64,000 nucleotides of DNA from Dendrolimus kikuchii (Eukaryota > Arthropoda > Insecta > Lepidoptera > Lasiocampidae), in NCBI GenBank assembly GCA_019925095.2, contig CM034388.1, positions 28,340,934 to 28,404,933 of the forward strand, given 5' to 3'. The translations under genes and the position numbers were made by a program. Each line of letters starts with the position of its first letter. Positions within the stretch are counted from its first letter, which is position 1. The notes under the pieces were generated by a model. That model was not told the DNA's origin and did not search any database. It saw nothing but the letters and a program-made list of their open reading frames with translations. This document shows positions 51,621-61,832 of this stretch, in pieces.

Positions 51621-52059
51621 GACTTCCTAGACTATGACAAACATGCCATATTTTTTGAGGGTAGAAATGCATAATAAAACATGGCTTTTTAAGTCCGCCT
51701 AAAACTTTTTAATGAGTTTATTCAGTACTGTCGTGAGGAGGGTGAAAGAATGATGGAAGTATAATATTTTATTAAGCAAACCCTACACCTAATCCATCAC
51801 AGCGTTTATTTTAAAACAAGTCTAACAGCTACCGTGGCTTGACGTCACCAAAACAAGTTAAAATGTTCACAGTGCCTGTAGATTAGTAATGAAAATCGAT
51901 CATTGCAATGTGACGATTACTTATCTATCTTATGTATGAGTACGCATTATTTCATTAAATTTTTCGTTCAGTTACATGTGTTCTATGATTTTTTTTCGGA
52001 TCATATACACGTTTTAAATTTATTATATAGGTTTTTCGAAAATTTTAGTGACATGCTTG
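51621..52059. other. No recognised feature
   Basis: A T-rich 79-codon ORF at 51903-52142 runs into SINE-2 and is not supported. Confidence 0.35.
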
Positions 52060-52300
52060 TTTTTTTTTTGCGTGAATACAGCAGACGTGCAGATGGCCCA
52101 CCAGATGGAAAAGCGGTTACCATCGCTTATGGATCTATATAACATCAAAGGTGCTAGCAATGTGCTGCCGCTTTCTAAACGGAGACTGGAACCCGGCTAC
52201 TAATGCCGGAACACAACTCAAGGTTGTTATGGTGGCATATTCTAGACCATGGGTGGTAGCCATCCAGATATTATATTATTTTTCCATTCCTACATGGATA
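52060..52300 (-). mobile_element. SINE-2, internally deleted
   Basis: T-run, then CGTGAATACAGCAGACGTGC, to TTTTCCATTCCTACATGGAT. The CCACCTGGCTGTGGGTTG region is missing. Confidence 0.65.
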
Positions 52301-52564
52301 GAATGCTTGTGTCTTCTAGATCAGCTTTCCTTGAAACAGTATTGGTAAATAATTTACATCTCTTAGAGGAAATTTTAAAAAAAACACAAACTTTGCAGTA
52401 CCCAGTCTCTCCAGCAAAATTCACTTAGATTTCGTTTAATAACTGTATCCTAAAAGTAGAATGTAAGTGAATTATTAAATGAAATATTTTCCATATTTAA
52501 TAAACTGAAACAAATATGAAATCTAAGTAAGCTATAGGTTTATATTAAAGAAAACCTCTCTCAA

Positions 52565-52852
52565 AAAGCTTGATATAAACAACTGGGAGTTCATCCACAC
52601 TTCCTTGACACCTGGAAGTTATCCACTGTACGTGGTGCTCGCTTCTTTATGCCGTACGTGAGCAAGCTATGAAATGAGCTCCCTCCCGCGGTTTCCAAGA
52701 GCGCTACAATATGGAGCTCTTCAAAAAGGGCGTAAATAGATTTTTAAAGTCTCAACGAGGTAGGCAACGCATCGGCTCCCTTAGTGTTGCAGATATCCAT
52801 GGGCGATGTTAGCCATTTGCCATCAAGTGGACCCGTCTGCCAGTTTGCCTAT
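52565..52852 (+). mobile_element. CR1-like LINE 3' fragment, second subfamily
   Basis: The frame reads PHFLDTWKLSTVRGARFFMP, YVSKLWNELPPAVF, then after a frameshift YNMELFKKGVNRFLK, and RQRIGSLSVADIHGRC. This HGR ending differs from the HRR ending of the 3941 and 27480 copies. It is joined directly to the RLE-type LINE piece at 52853. Confidence 0.65.
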
Positions 52853-53240
52853 AAGCAAACTCGTCCCTTGGAAGATGGGGCGGCCGCTAGTGTGGGATGC
52901 GACCTGTGTTGACACACTGGCCCCGTCACATCTTCCAATGACCGAGTCAGGGGCTGGCAACGCTGCCGCTTCAGCTGAGGACGTCAAACGGCGCAAATAT
53001 GGAGCCTTAGGAAGGGGTTACATATTTGTGCCGTTTGGGGTTGAAACATTAGGCCCGTGGGGTCCGTCGGCAAAGAGTTTCTTTAAAGACATATGTAAGA
53101 AACTCTTTGACACTACCCGTGATCAGAAGGCTGGCTCATATTTTGCACAACAAATAAGTATTGCCATACAGCGTGGCAATGCAGCCAGCCTTCTGGGCAC
53201 GCTCCCCGTTGGCAATGATCTGCTACATAATGTATTTTAG
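52853..53240 (+). pseudogene. RLE-type LINE C-terminal domain, C half
   Basis: The frame from KLVPWKMG to the stop at 53240 reads RPLVWDATCVDTLAPSHLP, KRRKYGALGRGYIFVPFGVE, TLGPWGPSAKSFF, QISIAIQRGNAASLLGTLP. The WDATCVDT segment following an RPDG motif (seen at 41905-42150) fits a PD-(D/E)XK restriction-like endonuclease fold, as in R2-type LINEs. The frame is open for about 127 codons. The upstream reverse transcriptase is absent. Confidence 0.65.
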
Positions 53241-53782
53241 TTTCAATGTCTAAAGAAAGAACAAATATTACTTGTTGAATAAAGTTTTGATAATTATATA
53301 TACAGCAAACATAAAAAAAAATCTGTTGAAACATGATATAAATTTAAAAGAGTAAATCGTTATTGTGCTATAAATATAAACGAAACTTGTACGCTGTTGG
53401 AACCAAACTGTGTCACGTGCGAGCGAGATCTACCAACGGTGAATACAACATGCCAAATAGGGCGAACGTATGTGGCTAAATATGGCCATAAAAGTTCATC
53501 TTTAAGAGTAATAACTATTAAATTGGTGCAGTGAAGTATTTTATCAAATAGATTTTCGGTTTTAGTACGAATGTTGGCGTTCTTTTACACTATGGTGAGG
53601 AAAAGTCGATTTTTTGCTAGCATATGGTGTAACAGTTGTATAATGAGGTAGTCTTTGGTATCGTCGTTTATATTGTAATAATGTATTTTTTAGTACTTGT
53701 ACCTGCGAAACTTCGTTCGCGTTGCCTTGACGACGTTTTTTTAGTGAATTGCAGTTGCCGCGGCGGCACAAAAAACGCGACT
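53241..53782. other. No recognised feature
   Basis: No repeat recognised; two short overlapping ORFs are not supported. Confidence 0.4.
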
Positions 53783-53995
53783 TTTTTGCCCGACTGGATG
53801 GCTACCACCCCTGTCTAAAGTATGTCGCCATAACAACCTTGAGTTGTATTCCGGCATTAGTGACCAGGTTCCAGTCTCCCTTAAGAGAGCAGCAGCGCAT
53901 TTGTAGCAACTTTGGTGTTGCAAATGTCCATAGGCGATGGTAACCGCTTTCCATCAAGTGGGCCGTCTGCCTGTCTGCTGATCTCGTGCAATAAA
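53783..53995 (+). mobile_element. SINE-2, 5'-truncated
   Basis: From TGCCCGACTGGATGGCTACC to CTCGTGCAATAAAAAAAA. Confidence 0.8.
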
Positions 53996-54234
53996 AAAAA
54001 ATATTCGTCTATCTCACAGAAATGACGTAATTTATCGCGATATAAGTTTCCTAAGCGTTGACTCGGGTTATAAGTGAGCTTTGTTTCATTTAAATTCATT
54101 CAGTAGTTTTGGCGTAATGCTTTAACAGATAGACAGGCAAAAATATTATAATTTCGGAATCCGCTGGTCCGAATTAATTTTCTGATTTTTTTTCTCCACA
54201 TGTTTATTATGTAGTCTATATAAATTGAATTGTA

Positions 54235-54500
54235 TGAGTTCAGCAGACAAGCTTCCGGCCCTGATGGAAAGCAGTTACCATCTTCTATGGTCATTTGCTC
54301 ACCTAAGGTGCTACCAATGAGCTGCCGCTCTCTGAAGGTACACTGGAACCTAGTCACTAATGCCGCTTGAGCTCAAGGTTATTATGGAGGCATACTCTAG
54401 ACCAGGGTAGCCATCCAGACCGGCAAGTTCCCTACCAACTGGCTCGACTCATAAGACCAGGCTTTGGCCGGCTGCAAGAAATTGCATTACTCCATTATCT
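54235..54500 (-). mobile_element. SINE-2, highly diverged
   Basis: GAGTTCAGCAGACAAGCTTC to GCCGGCTGCAAGAAATTGCA with many differences: probably an older copy. Confidence 0.6.
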
Positions 54501-54598
54501 GTCAGTGTTTAGCGTCATTACAAATTAATAATAATCTCGCATCACAAATAACGCATTAAACCCTTAGCTACATCTGCGTGACACGGTCACTAATACTA

Positions 54599-54865
54599 TA
54601 CATACATAACTTCACGCCAGTTCCCTTGCGGGGTAGGCACGAACAACAGAGCGCCATTCAGGCTTATTCTTACACACCTCACTTGCTTCTTTGACATTCA
54701 TAACTCTTTTCATGCACGCTCGTCTGTTCTTAAGGCCCCTGAAATCACCTTCTGCTAGTACACGATCAATTTGATCATGGAAGGTGTGTCGTGGCCTTCC
54801 ACGACTTCTGCATCCATCCACTTTTGCATTGTATATCTGTTTAGTCATTCATTCATATCATGCAA
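54599..54865 (-). mobile_element. RTE-1, 5'-truncated
   Basis: From a TATG-like tail to TCATTCATTCATATCATGC. The ORF end is open for 78 codons (MTKQIYNAKVDGCRSRGRPR to PARELA). Confidence 0.8.
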
Positions 54866-55259
54866 ATAATATTATTCCAGATATAGCAGAGGCATTACTC
54901 AAACTAACAATAATCCCGCTTTTCTTGAATTTTAAAATTAGTAGTTTGACAACTTGACTCAGTTCTACATGATGTACAAGGTAAGTAACTATGTTATAAT
55001 GGCAGATTAAACAAGCTACACAGATTAACATGAATGCTTAATTATTTTAAAGCAGCTCATTAAGGCAGTTGCACATACATAATTATTATCATGAACGATC
55101 TGGTAAACCACACCTTCTGTTAATTATATTATACGCTTAGTGCACACTCGCGGTATCTGCAGCTATTATCACGTGTCTCTATTAATAGATTGAGATTTAA
55201 TATTATTAGGCCGAGTGTAGATTAATGTCATTCAGTATTAGGTATGCTTGGGACATATA
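54866..55259. other. No recognised feature
   Basis: No ORF or repeat recognised. Confidence 0.4.
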
Positions 55260-55395
55260 ATTTTTAGGTTTAGTTGGTAGTCCAGCGGCGGTCGGCATCT
55301 CACAACTCCTTTCTCCGTGAAATAGTGTGCAGAACAGGCCCCAGGGTCCCCCACAAACCCCTTGTAGACCTCCATCCCATTCCCCAAACGACATA
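55260..55395 (+). mobile_element. R1-like 3'UTR middle fragment
   Basis: TTTAGGTTTAGTTGGTAGTC then CAGCGGCGGTCGGCATCTCA parallels the 44748-45058 element. Both ends are missing. Confidence 0.45.
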
Positions 55396-55503
55396 TAAAA
55401 AATCAATCAAGTCTTCGGCTAGAATTTCGCTTACGTGGATATAGTTTTCTGCTTTGACTTTAGGAGTCTGCTTTTCTACTTTTTCTTCGCAAGTGCGCGC
55501 CAT
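55300..55503 (-). other. Candidate N-terminal coding exon or chance ORF
   Basis: An ATGGCG start in a good context (55503) begins MARTCEEKVEKQTPKVKAEN, then YIHVSEILAEDLIDFLYVVW. The first 37 or so codons lie outside any recognised repeat; the last 30 are antisense R1-like 3'UTR. A GTAAGC string after codon 23 (55434-55429) could serve as a splice donor. No homology recognised. Confidence 0.25.
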
Positions 55504-55660
55504 CTTTAAAACCATTTTACCAAGTTTAAACGTACATTACGGATGTTAGGATGATGCGAATGTCAGTTTCGAATACCTTCTATTATCTAATGTTAATTTA
55601 TAGCATCAATAAAATTGAAAACGAGACAATAATCTTCGTTTAGAAATCGTTTTCCGCATT

Positions 55661-55983
55661 TTTTTTATTTTTTTTTATTGCAGGAGTTCAGCAGACAGGC
55701 AGACGGCCCACTTGATGGAAAGCGGTTACCATCGCCTATAGACATTTACAACACCAAAGGTGCTACAAATGGGCTGCTGTTCTCTTATGGGGACTGGAAC
55801 CTGGTCACTAATGCCGGAACACAACTCAAGGTTGTTATGACGACATACTTTAGACCAGGGGTGGTAGCCATCCAGTCGGGCAAATGCCCTACCACCTAGC
55901 TGTGGGTTGTTTTTCGCCTCTTACGACAGGCCGCCCGGCCGCAGGAAATTGTGTTCTTTCTCCGTTCCTGCACGGATAAAACG
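55661..55983 (-). mobile_element. SINE-2 full length, 9-bp TSD
   Basis: TTCCGCATT lies at 55652-55660 and 55984-55992. 323 bp. With 21829-22146 it defines the unit. Confidence 0.9.
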
Positions 55984-55992
55984 TTCCGCATT

Positions 55993-56689
55993 AGAAACTA
56001 GAGTTAAATTTGAATAGTAATAAATAATTTTAACTGCACTTTTAATTTGTTGAAATTGTCACATTCGATACGATCACAATTTATGTTGTTAAAGTATATA
56101 CATTTACTAATAACAACGCCATCTATCCGAAGCAGATGTCAGTCTGATTGTCAAAATATTTCTACATGCGTCTGCACTAAGCTTTAAACTCTGGCGCCGC
56201 TTTGACGGTATCTTTCAAATCTACGCGCATGCGTACAAATATTAGCGCTGTTTATTGCTTAGGTCCACGATATCGTGCTTAGATTTCACTCAACACCTGT
56301 GATATAGCCAAATGCACCTTAACACGTTAATTTTAAAGTTTAAAATCGATTGCAAAAGTTCCTTAACATATTACATTAGGTTACGGATAAATATTGTATT
56401 GATTTAAACAGATAGCTTTGTAAAATAAATATGTCTCTGTTTGGCATACAGAGATAAAATATACATGTCCCGTTCGCACTTTACATTTTTTGTGGGTAAT
56501 TTTATTTTGTAATCGGTTAATTGCTCAGCCAAACTATTGGCAGGTGTTTAATTAATTACTATTGGTTGAAAGGACAATTCATAGATTGTCTGAAATACAG
56601 AATTCAAGACCCAAAAAGAGTCTACACCGTTTAATGTAACGTGAATGTAAGTAGGAAGTATATTAATGTAGAGAATGCGCTTACAGTTT
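55993..56689. other. No recognised feature
   Basis: About 700 bp without a recognised repeat or ORF. Confidence 0.4.
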
Positions 56690-56716
56690 TTTTTTTATTG
56701 CAGGAGTTCAGCAGAC
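56690..56716 (-). mobile_element. SINE-2 or CR1-like tail, 27 bp
   Basis: Only a T-run and ATTGCAGGAGTTCAGCAGAC are present: an extreme truncation. Confidence 0.6.
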
Positions 56717-57002
56717 GTGGACACATATGTGCTAATAGTGAGCTAAAGGGTTAATAGGCAGCGAACCTATGACCCTTGGGTTCAGAGAACCCGGAGGAGC
56801 TCAAACATGGAACCCTCCTAAAAAATTAGGCTTACTAAATTATGCTATATGTCCTACCTAATATTTCAAGACTATCGTTCCCTTTTCTCCTAGCTCAGTT
56901 GTTTCAAGGAGAATTCGGTCGAGACTAATTAACTTCATGGATGACCTTGCAATATAAAATGAGAGGGTTACCTCCTTAGAAATCACTACTTGATCGTTGG
57001 AT
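56717..57002. other. No recognised feature
   Basis: No ORF or repeat recognised. Confidence 0.4.
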
Positions 57003-57320
57003 TTTTTTTTATTATTGCAGGAGATCAGCAGACAGACAGACGGCCCACTTGATGGAAAGCGGTTACCATCGCCTATAGACATTTGCAACACCAAAGGTGC
57101 TACAAATGCGCTGCTGCTCTCTTTAAGGGAGACTGGAACCTGGTCACTAATGCCGGAACACAACTCAAGGTTGTTATGGCGACATACTTTAGATCAGGGG
57201 TGGTAGCCATCCAGTCGAGCAAATGCCCTACCACCTGGCTGTGGGTTGTTTTGTCATCTCTTACGACAGGCCGCTCCAACGAAGGAAATTGTATTCTTTC
57301 TCCGTTCCTGCACGGATATA
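57003..57320 (-). mobile_element. SINE-2 full length
   Basis: T-run, ATTATTGCAGGAGATCAGCA, to CTCCGTTCCTGCACGGATAT. The ATCAGCAG tail groups it with the 40229 and 53783 copies. Confidence 0.85.
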
Positions 57321-57343
57321 GTGCCAGATTAATTTCTGTTTAT

Positions 57344-57484
57344 TATGATTAGTCTATTTAATAACATTAAAATAAAACAACCACAACAACAACAACAATA
57401 CACTTTATTGTTCACCAACATTACATAGAAAAAGTACACAATAAACTTACATACTAAAAGGTAGTACAATGGGCGGCCTAATAC
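57344..57484 (-). mobile_element. LINE-G 3' end, copy 1 of a pair
   Basis: TTAAAATAAAACAACCACAA, ACACTTTATTGTTCACCAAC, to CAATGGGCGGCCTAA, where RTE-5 follows. It is nearly identical to 58290-58780. Confidence 0.7.
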
Positions 57485-57486
57485 CC

Positions 57487-58272
57487 ATTCATACGGAAGA
57501 AAATAACAACATAGAATATGTGGACAATTATATCTACTTAGGAAAACATGTCTCATTCAGCAAAACCAATAATGAAGAAGAAGCTGATAGAAGAATTAAC
57601 ATATCTTGGAGGAAATTCTAGTCACTCAGAGAAATCGTTAAAGGTGACTACACTATAGACTTGAAAAAAGTGGTTTTTGATACATGCATCTTGCCAAGCC
57701 TGCTTTATGGGTGTCAAACATGGATTTTTACAAACAAAACTATGCAAAGAATATTAACAACACAAAGAGCAATGGAAAGAAGTATGCTAAAAATCAGAAA
57801 AATTCACAAAATAAGGAGTGATACTATCAGGCATATAACAAAAGTAACTGATGCACTTAACAAGGCTTTAAAATTGAATTGGCAATGGTGTGGACATGTT
57901 GCTCGTCTACAAGATAAAAGATGGACAGCAGAAACTACAAGATGGAAAGGGCCAGTGGGAAAACGCAAAGTGGGAAGACCGGTAAAACGGCGGGCTGATG
58001 ATATATCGGAAACAGCAGGCAAGGATTGGATGATCCTAAGTAAAAACAAGAAAATCTGGAAGAAGATGGAGGAGGCCTTCACCCGAAGAGGGGTCCAAAA
58101 TCAAGACTAACCAAAAATTACTAACATAATACTAACTTAATTAACCACAAACATACACTATTACACACTCTCATCACAACTAACATCTAACAAAACTAAT
58201 AAACCACTAAGAAGCTATATGTATGCACATGAAAACCGCTATTGTAAAAATATTTTGGAAATAAAGGCTTTA
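57487..58272 (+). pseudogene. RTE-5 LINE ORF C-terminus
   Basis: The frame reads NNIEYVDNYIYLGKHVSFSK, NNEEEADRRINISWRKF, one stop (57619-57621), then SLREIVKGDYTIDLKKVVFD, TCILPSLLYGCQTW, KIRSDTIRHITKVTDALNKA, LKLNWQWCGHVARLQDKRWT and KGPVGKRKVGRPVKRRADDI, to a stop at 58108-58110. YLGKHVSF and LLYGCQTW are RTE-type landmarks after the catalytic domain. The codons are AT-rich, unlike RTE-1. The 3'UTR ends AATAAAGGCTTTATTATTAT. Confidence 0.8.
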
Positions 58273-58790
58273 TTATTATTATTATGATTAGTCGATTTAG
58301 TAAGATTAAAATAAAACAACTGTCGGGGTGAAGGTAAGGAAAGGAATGCTCCGGTGGTTCGGGCATGTGGAAAGAATGCATGATGAAAGAATGACTAAAC
58401 AGATATACAATGGAAAAGTCGTGGAAGGCTACGACACACCTTCCATGATCAAATTGATCATGTACTAGCAGAAGGTGATGTCAGGAGCCTTAAGAACAGA
58501 CGAGTGTGCATGACAAGAGTTATGAATGTCAAAGAGGCAAGTGAGGTGTGTAAGAATAAGCCTAAATGGCACTCTGTTGTTCGTGCCTACCCCGCAAGGG
58601 AACTGGTGTGAAGTTATGTATGTATGTATGTAAAATAAAACAACCACAACAACAACAAAAATACACTTTATTGTTCACCAACACTACATAGAAAAAGTAC
58701 ACAATAAACTTACATACTAAAAGGTTGTACAATGGGCGGCCTTATTGCTAAAAGCAATCTCTTCCAGGCAACCTTTAAAAGTATTTAATT
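58273..58790 (-). mobile_element. LINE-G 3' end, copy 2, split by RTE-1
   Basis: 58273-58320 and 58631-58790 are one LINE-G tail. It ends GGCCTTATTGCTAAAAGCAA then CTCTTCCAGGCAACC. Confidence 0.75.
58321..58630 (+). mobile_element. RTE-1, 14-bp TSD
   Basis: TAAAATAAAACAAC lies at 58307-58320 and 58631-58644. The ORF piece has an internal deletion (NAKVDGCRSRG shortened near 58410) and a VVRAYPARELV variant. Confidence 0.95.
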
Positions 58791-58847
58791 TTTTTTTTAT
58801 TTTAATAATATAACTATTTGAAAGTAAACTAAACTTACTTTAATTTA

Positions 58848-58965
58848 AGAAGTCGTGGAAGCCGTAATGGCTAATGGACGCGTCCCAAACTCAAAGGTCG
58901 CAAGTTTGAATCCTGATCGGAACGCATGCACCACTTAGGCAATTTTATTACCTAATGTGCATTTT
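58848..58965 (+). mobile_element. SINE-3 head fragment
   Basis: AAGTCGTGGAAGCCGTAATG then GGTCGCAAGTTTGAATCCTG to CACTTAGGCAATTTTATTAC. The body is replaced by a CR1-like tail from 58964. Confidence 0.7.
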
Positions 58966-59055
58966 TTTTTATTGCCGAAAGCAGGCAAACAGGCAGACGG
59001 CTCATCTGATGGAAAGTGGTTACCGTCGCCTATGGACGTTTGCAACACCAGGGGT
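58966..59055 (-). mobile_element. CR1-like LINE 3' tail
   Basis: T-run, then CGAAAGCAGGCAAACAGGCA, GACGGCTCATCTGATGGAAA and TGCAACACCAGGGGTGTCGT: closer to LINE than to SINE-2. Confidence 0.65.
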
Positions 59056-59344
59056 GTCGTTGTGTGTTGGGTTTGCACGTCTATCAAGTAGCATTTATAT
59101 TTTGATAGTAAGGACGACATGAAACAAATGACATAATTGTGGTACTTTATTGTTGTGGGTGACGTAATAGAAATGTTTTGTGAGTCATGTAATACACAGA
59201 CTATTAAGCCATCGATACTATGCGTAAATAAATCGAGAGTAATCGATTTGAAAATAAAAAAATGTTCTACTTAAAGAAAAATAATACTGCAAGTATTTAT
59301 TATATTTGCCGTTTTAAATGGTTTATTTAATATATGTAAAATAT

Positions 59345-59788
59345 TGTTACGAGTTACAGGACTCGAATTAAAATGCCGTTAGAATTACTATAGAATATAT
59401 TTAAAACTATACAAACACGTATAACATAGGTACAAATATAACTGAACACAACCAGTACAAACGTAATGTACGATTCAATGACACGCGCAAAGTCCGTCAC
59501 TATATAGATTATCGAATGTACACACGTCTTGCCACGCTTGTGGTTCTTGCTTGACTGCCGATCTCTCCATTGGGCCATTGCTTTATACTACACCGATAAA
59601 ATATGTCTGCCCGACCGAATTTCTTCGAATCAGTTCGACGCACCTGGCTAATGACTGCCATAAAAGATTACAATACGCAATAGGCTGTTTTTCTAATTAC
59701 TAATTTTAAACACAAAGTAAACAAAAAAAGTCCAAATGCGGAAAGTTAATAAACTGCAGGTGTGAATTGGTCTTTGTCGGTCGTAACA
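59345..59788 (-). mobile_element. LTR-1 solo LTR, ATAT TSD
   Basis: TGTTACGAGTTACAGGACTC to GGTCTTTGTCGGTCGTAACA, 444 bp. ATAT lies at 59341-59344 and 59789-59792. It is shorter than 29953-30449 by internal deletions. A 4-bp duplication and TG...CA ends fit a Ty3/gypsy-type element. Confidence 0.9.
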
Positions 59789-59804
59789 ATATGTTCATTG
59801 CAAT

Positions 59805-59807
<3 letters not shown>

Positions 59808-59846
<39 letters not shown>
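59808..59846. repeat. (AT)n microsatellite
   Basis: About 19 AT units next to the LTR TSD. Confidence 0.95.
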
Positions 59847-59848
<2 letters not shown>

Positions 59849-59978
59849 GTTTTAATGTCTATATTTATTTCACAATACAGTATTTTTTAGCAAAAATATA
59901 TATACTTAGATAAGCTAAATTGGTTAAAACATATTTATAAATGAAGTCCATTTTTATAACAAATCGAGTCGGTAATGC

Positions 59979-60251
59979 GGAGTTTTTGGCGGGAACTGAA
60001 AAGAGGCGCTGTGCTGTGCAGTTTTATTTTCTAAAAATGTGTAAAATTTCTCTAAAATGAACAAGTTGTAGGATATTGATAGTTTTTGAGTAGTAATTAT
60101 GTGTTTTTGTGAGAAATGTGAACTGTATAGTCAAATGTGGCCTTTCAAGTTTTCACAAGAACTCCGTTGAATGGTGTGGATTGTAGCCTACAATACAACT
60201 GCGCCTGGCTTAAAGGCCTAGTTGCCAAGCCCTAAACATTAAAAAAAAAAA
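59979..60251 (+). mobile_element. 273-bp retroposon, 13-bp TSD
   Basis: GAGTCGGTAATGC flanks it at 59966-59978 and 60252-60264. It begins GGAGTTTTTGGCGGGAACTG and ends CTAGTTGCCAAGCCCTAAAC, ATT, then an A-run. No ORF above 30 codons and no clear pol III boxes. The 3' end looks LINE-derived. It is either a 5'-truncated LINE or a short non-autonomous unit. Confidence 0.8.
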
Positions 60252-60514
60252 GAGTCGGTAATGCATTAGGACCTTACTAATTGATCTATCAACGAGCTGT
60301 CACAAGTAAAATAAATGCTTGGAAGGGATGTAAGCTTTTCATGATAGTTTTTAAATATGTGAAATGAAATTGTTCCTATGGCGCCATCTATGTGAATTAC
60401 AAACTTATAAGTTTAAAAATTGTTAAGTTAATGCACTGTTCTTTTAAAAGCATGATGTTCTCATTTATCATTATGTTAACTCTTCAGCTCACAAATAGCA
60501 TATATGTGTCTACG

Positions 60515-61045
60515 TGCAGCAAAAACTTTATACCCCTTTTTACGAAAATTGCGTGGATGGAGAAATTTCGCACACTTAGGGCCTTACTTATAATCGTTTC
60601 TTAAATTTAAAGAAACTACTCAGCAACTGACTATTGTTTATCTGTACTCCTCTTAGGTAAACAACAGGTAATACACGTTTATAAGTGAAAAAAAAAGATA
60701 TTCATTGATTAGGGTCTGAATCTGATTCTCGTACTTAAGAGATGGCTAATCGTTTCTTAACGAGATTATTATAAGTAAGTCTGTTATAGTTTATATAGAG
60801 AAGTAATGCAGATATTTTTTTTTTAATTATGCATAATGAATACATTAAATCAATAAAAAAAATATCACACACACTACCATGTATTTGACACACAGAATCA
60901 TATATAATCTTTTGTTTATTGTTCAAATCAAATTAACAGTGTAGCCTTGGCGAAATCTTTGATTATAGAAGTCTAGTCTTTGACAGCAGAATCTTAAAAA
61001 TGTTCAAACTTATAATTTAAATTAATTATGGTCGAATTTCGACCA
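60515..61045 (-). mobile_element. Rep-I split by MITE-2
   Basis: AGCAAAAACTTTATACCCCT to ATGGTCGAATTTCGACCACT. The join CGCACACTTA plus TAGTTTATATAGAG is unbroken in other copies. Confidence 0.8.
60579..60783. mobile_element. MITE-2, 205 bp, TTA TSD
   Basis: GGGCCTTACTTATAATCG on the left and, reversed, CAGACTTACTTATAATAATC on the right share an inverted CTTACTTATAAT. TTA lies at 60576-60578 and 60784-60786. The TTA duplication and G-rich end fit PIF/Harbinger. No ORF. Confidence 0.75.
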
Positions 61046-61430
61046 CTAGTTATATATAAGTTGCGTTATCGTCTTCACGTTTTATTTTAAGCATCTCTAG
61101 ATATATTAAAACCGATACAATGTAAAAGGCATCAATCACTTGAGTTACGTGTCTCGTTGTTAACTCGAAATAACGCCTCGTTACGCACAGAAGTGTAAAT
61201 GTGTTCATCTGTCTGCAGTCCGGAGATTGTCATCTAGATACTTATTATTAGCATGAAATGTCTTGTTGTTAGTAGAGAACTTATTATTAAAAATAAAATA
61301 ATAATAAATTTCAATAAATTCGGACTATTTGCGCAGGATAAAGTGTTCCGTAGATAAACAACGTAAACTAATTTCGTCATTTAGTTAAACAATCCTATAA
61401 AAATACCCACTCAGTCACATACAAAATACA
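61046..61430. other. No recognised feature
   Basis: No ORF or repeat recognised. Confidence 0.4.
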
Positions 61431-61832
61431 TACATACATACATAACTTCACGCCAGTTCCCTTGCGGGGTAGGCACGAACAACAGAGCGCCATTTAGGCC
61501 CATTCTTACACACCTCAGTTGCTTCTTTGACATTCATAACTCTTGTCATGCACACTCGTGTATTCTTAAGGCTCCTGACATCACCCTCCGCTAGTACACG
61601 ATCAATTTGATCATGGAAGGTGTGTCGTGGCCTTCCACGACTTCTGCATCCATCCACTTTTGCATTGTATATCTGTTTAGTCATTCTTTCATCATGCATT
61701 CTTTCCACATGCCCGAACCACCGGAGCATTCCTTTCCTTACCTTCACCCCGACACTCTCTTTCAGACCAACTCTCTTTCTTACTTCGGTATTACGAACGC
61801 GGTCCGCGAGCGTCATTCCGCAGATTATCGGA
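61431..61832 (-). mobile_element. RTE-1 in tandem duplication, copy 1
   Basis: TATG tail at 61425-61442. The ORF piece is open from TIICGMTLADRVRNTEVRKR to PARELA. The left 160 bp differ from the second copy at 15 or more sites, whereas the rest is identical. Confidence 0.85.

Noticed and set aside
60371..60407. Inverted 37-bp match to 61836-61872 (GTTCCTATGGCGCCATCTAT)
   Set aside because: Probably two pieces of one dispersed repeat; too short to support a structural claim.
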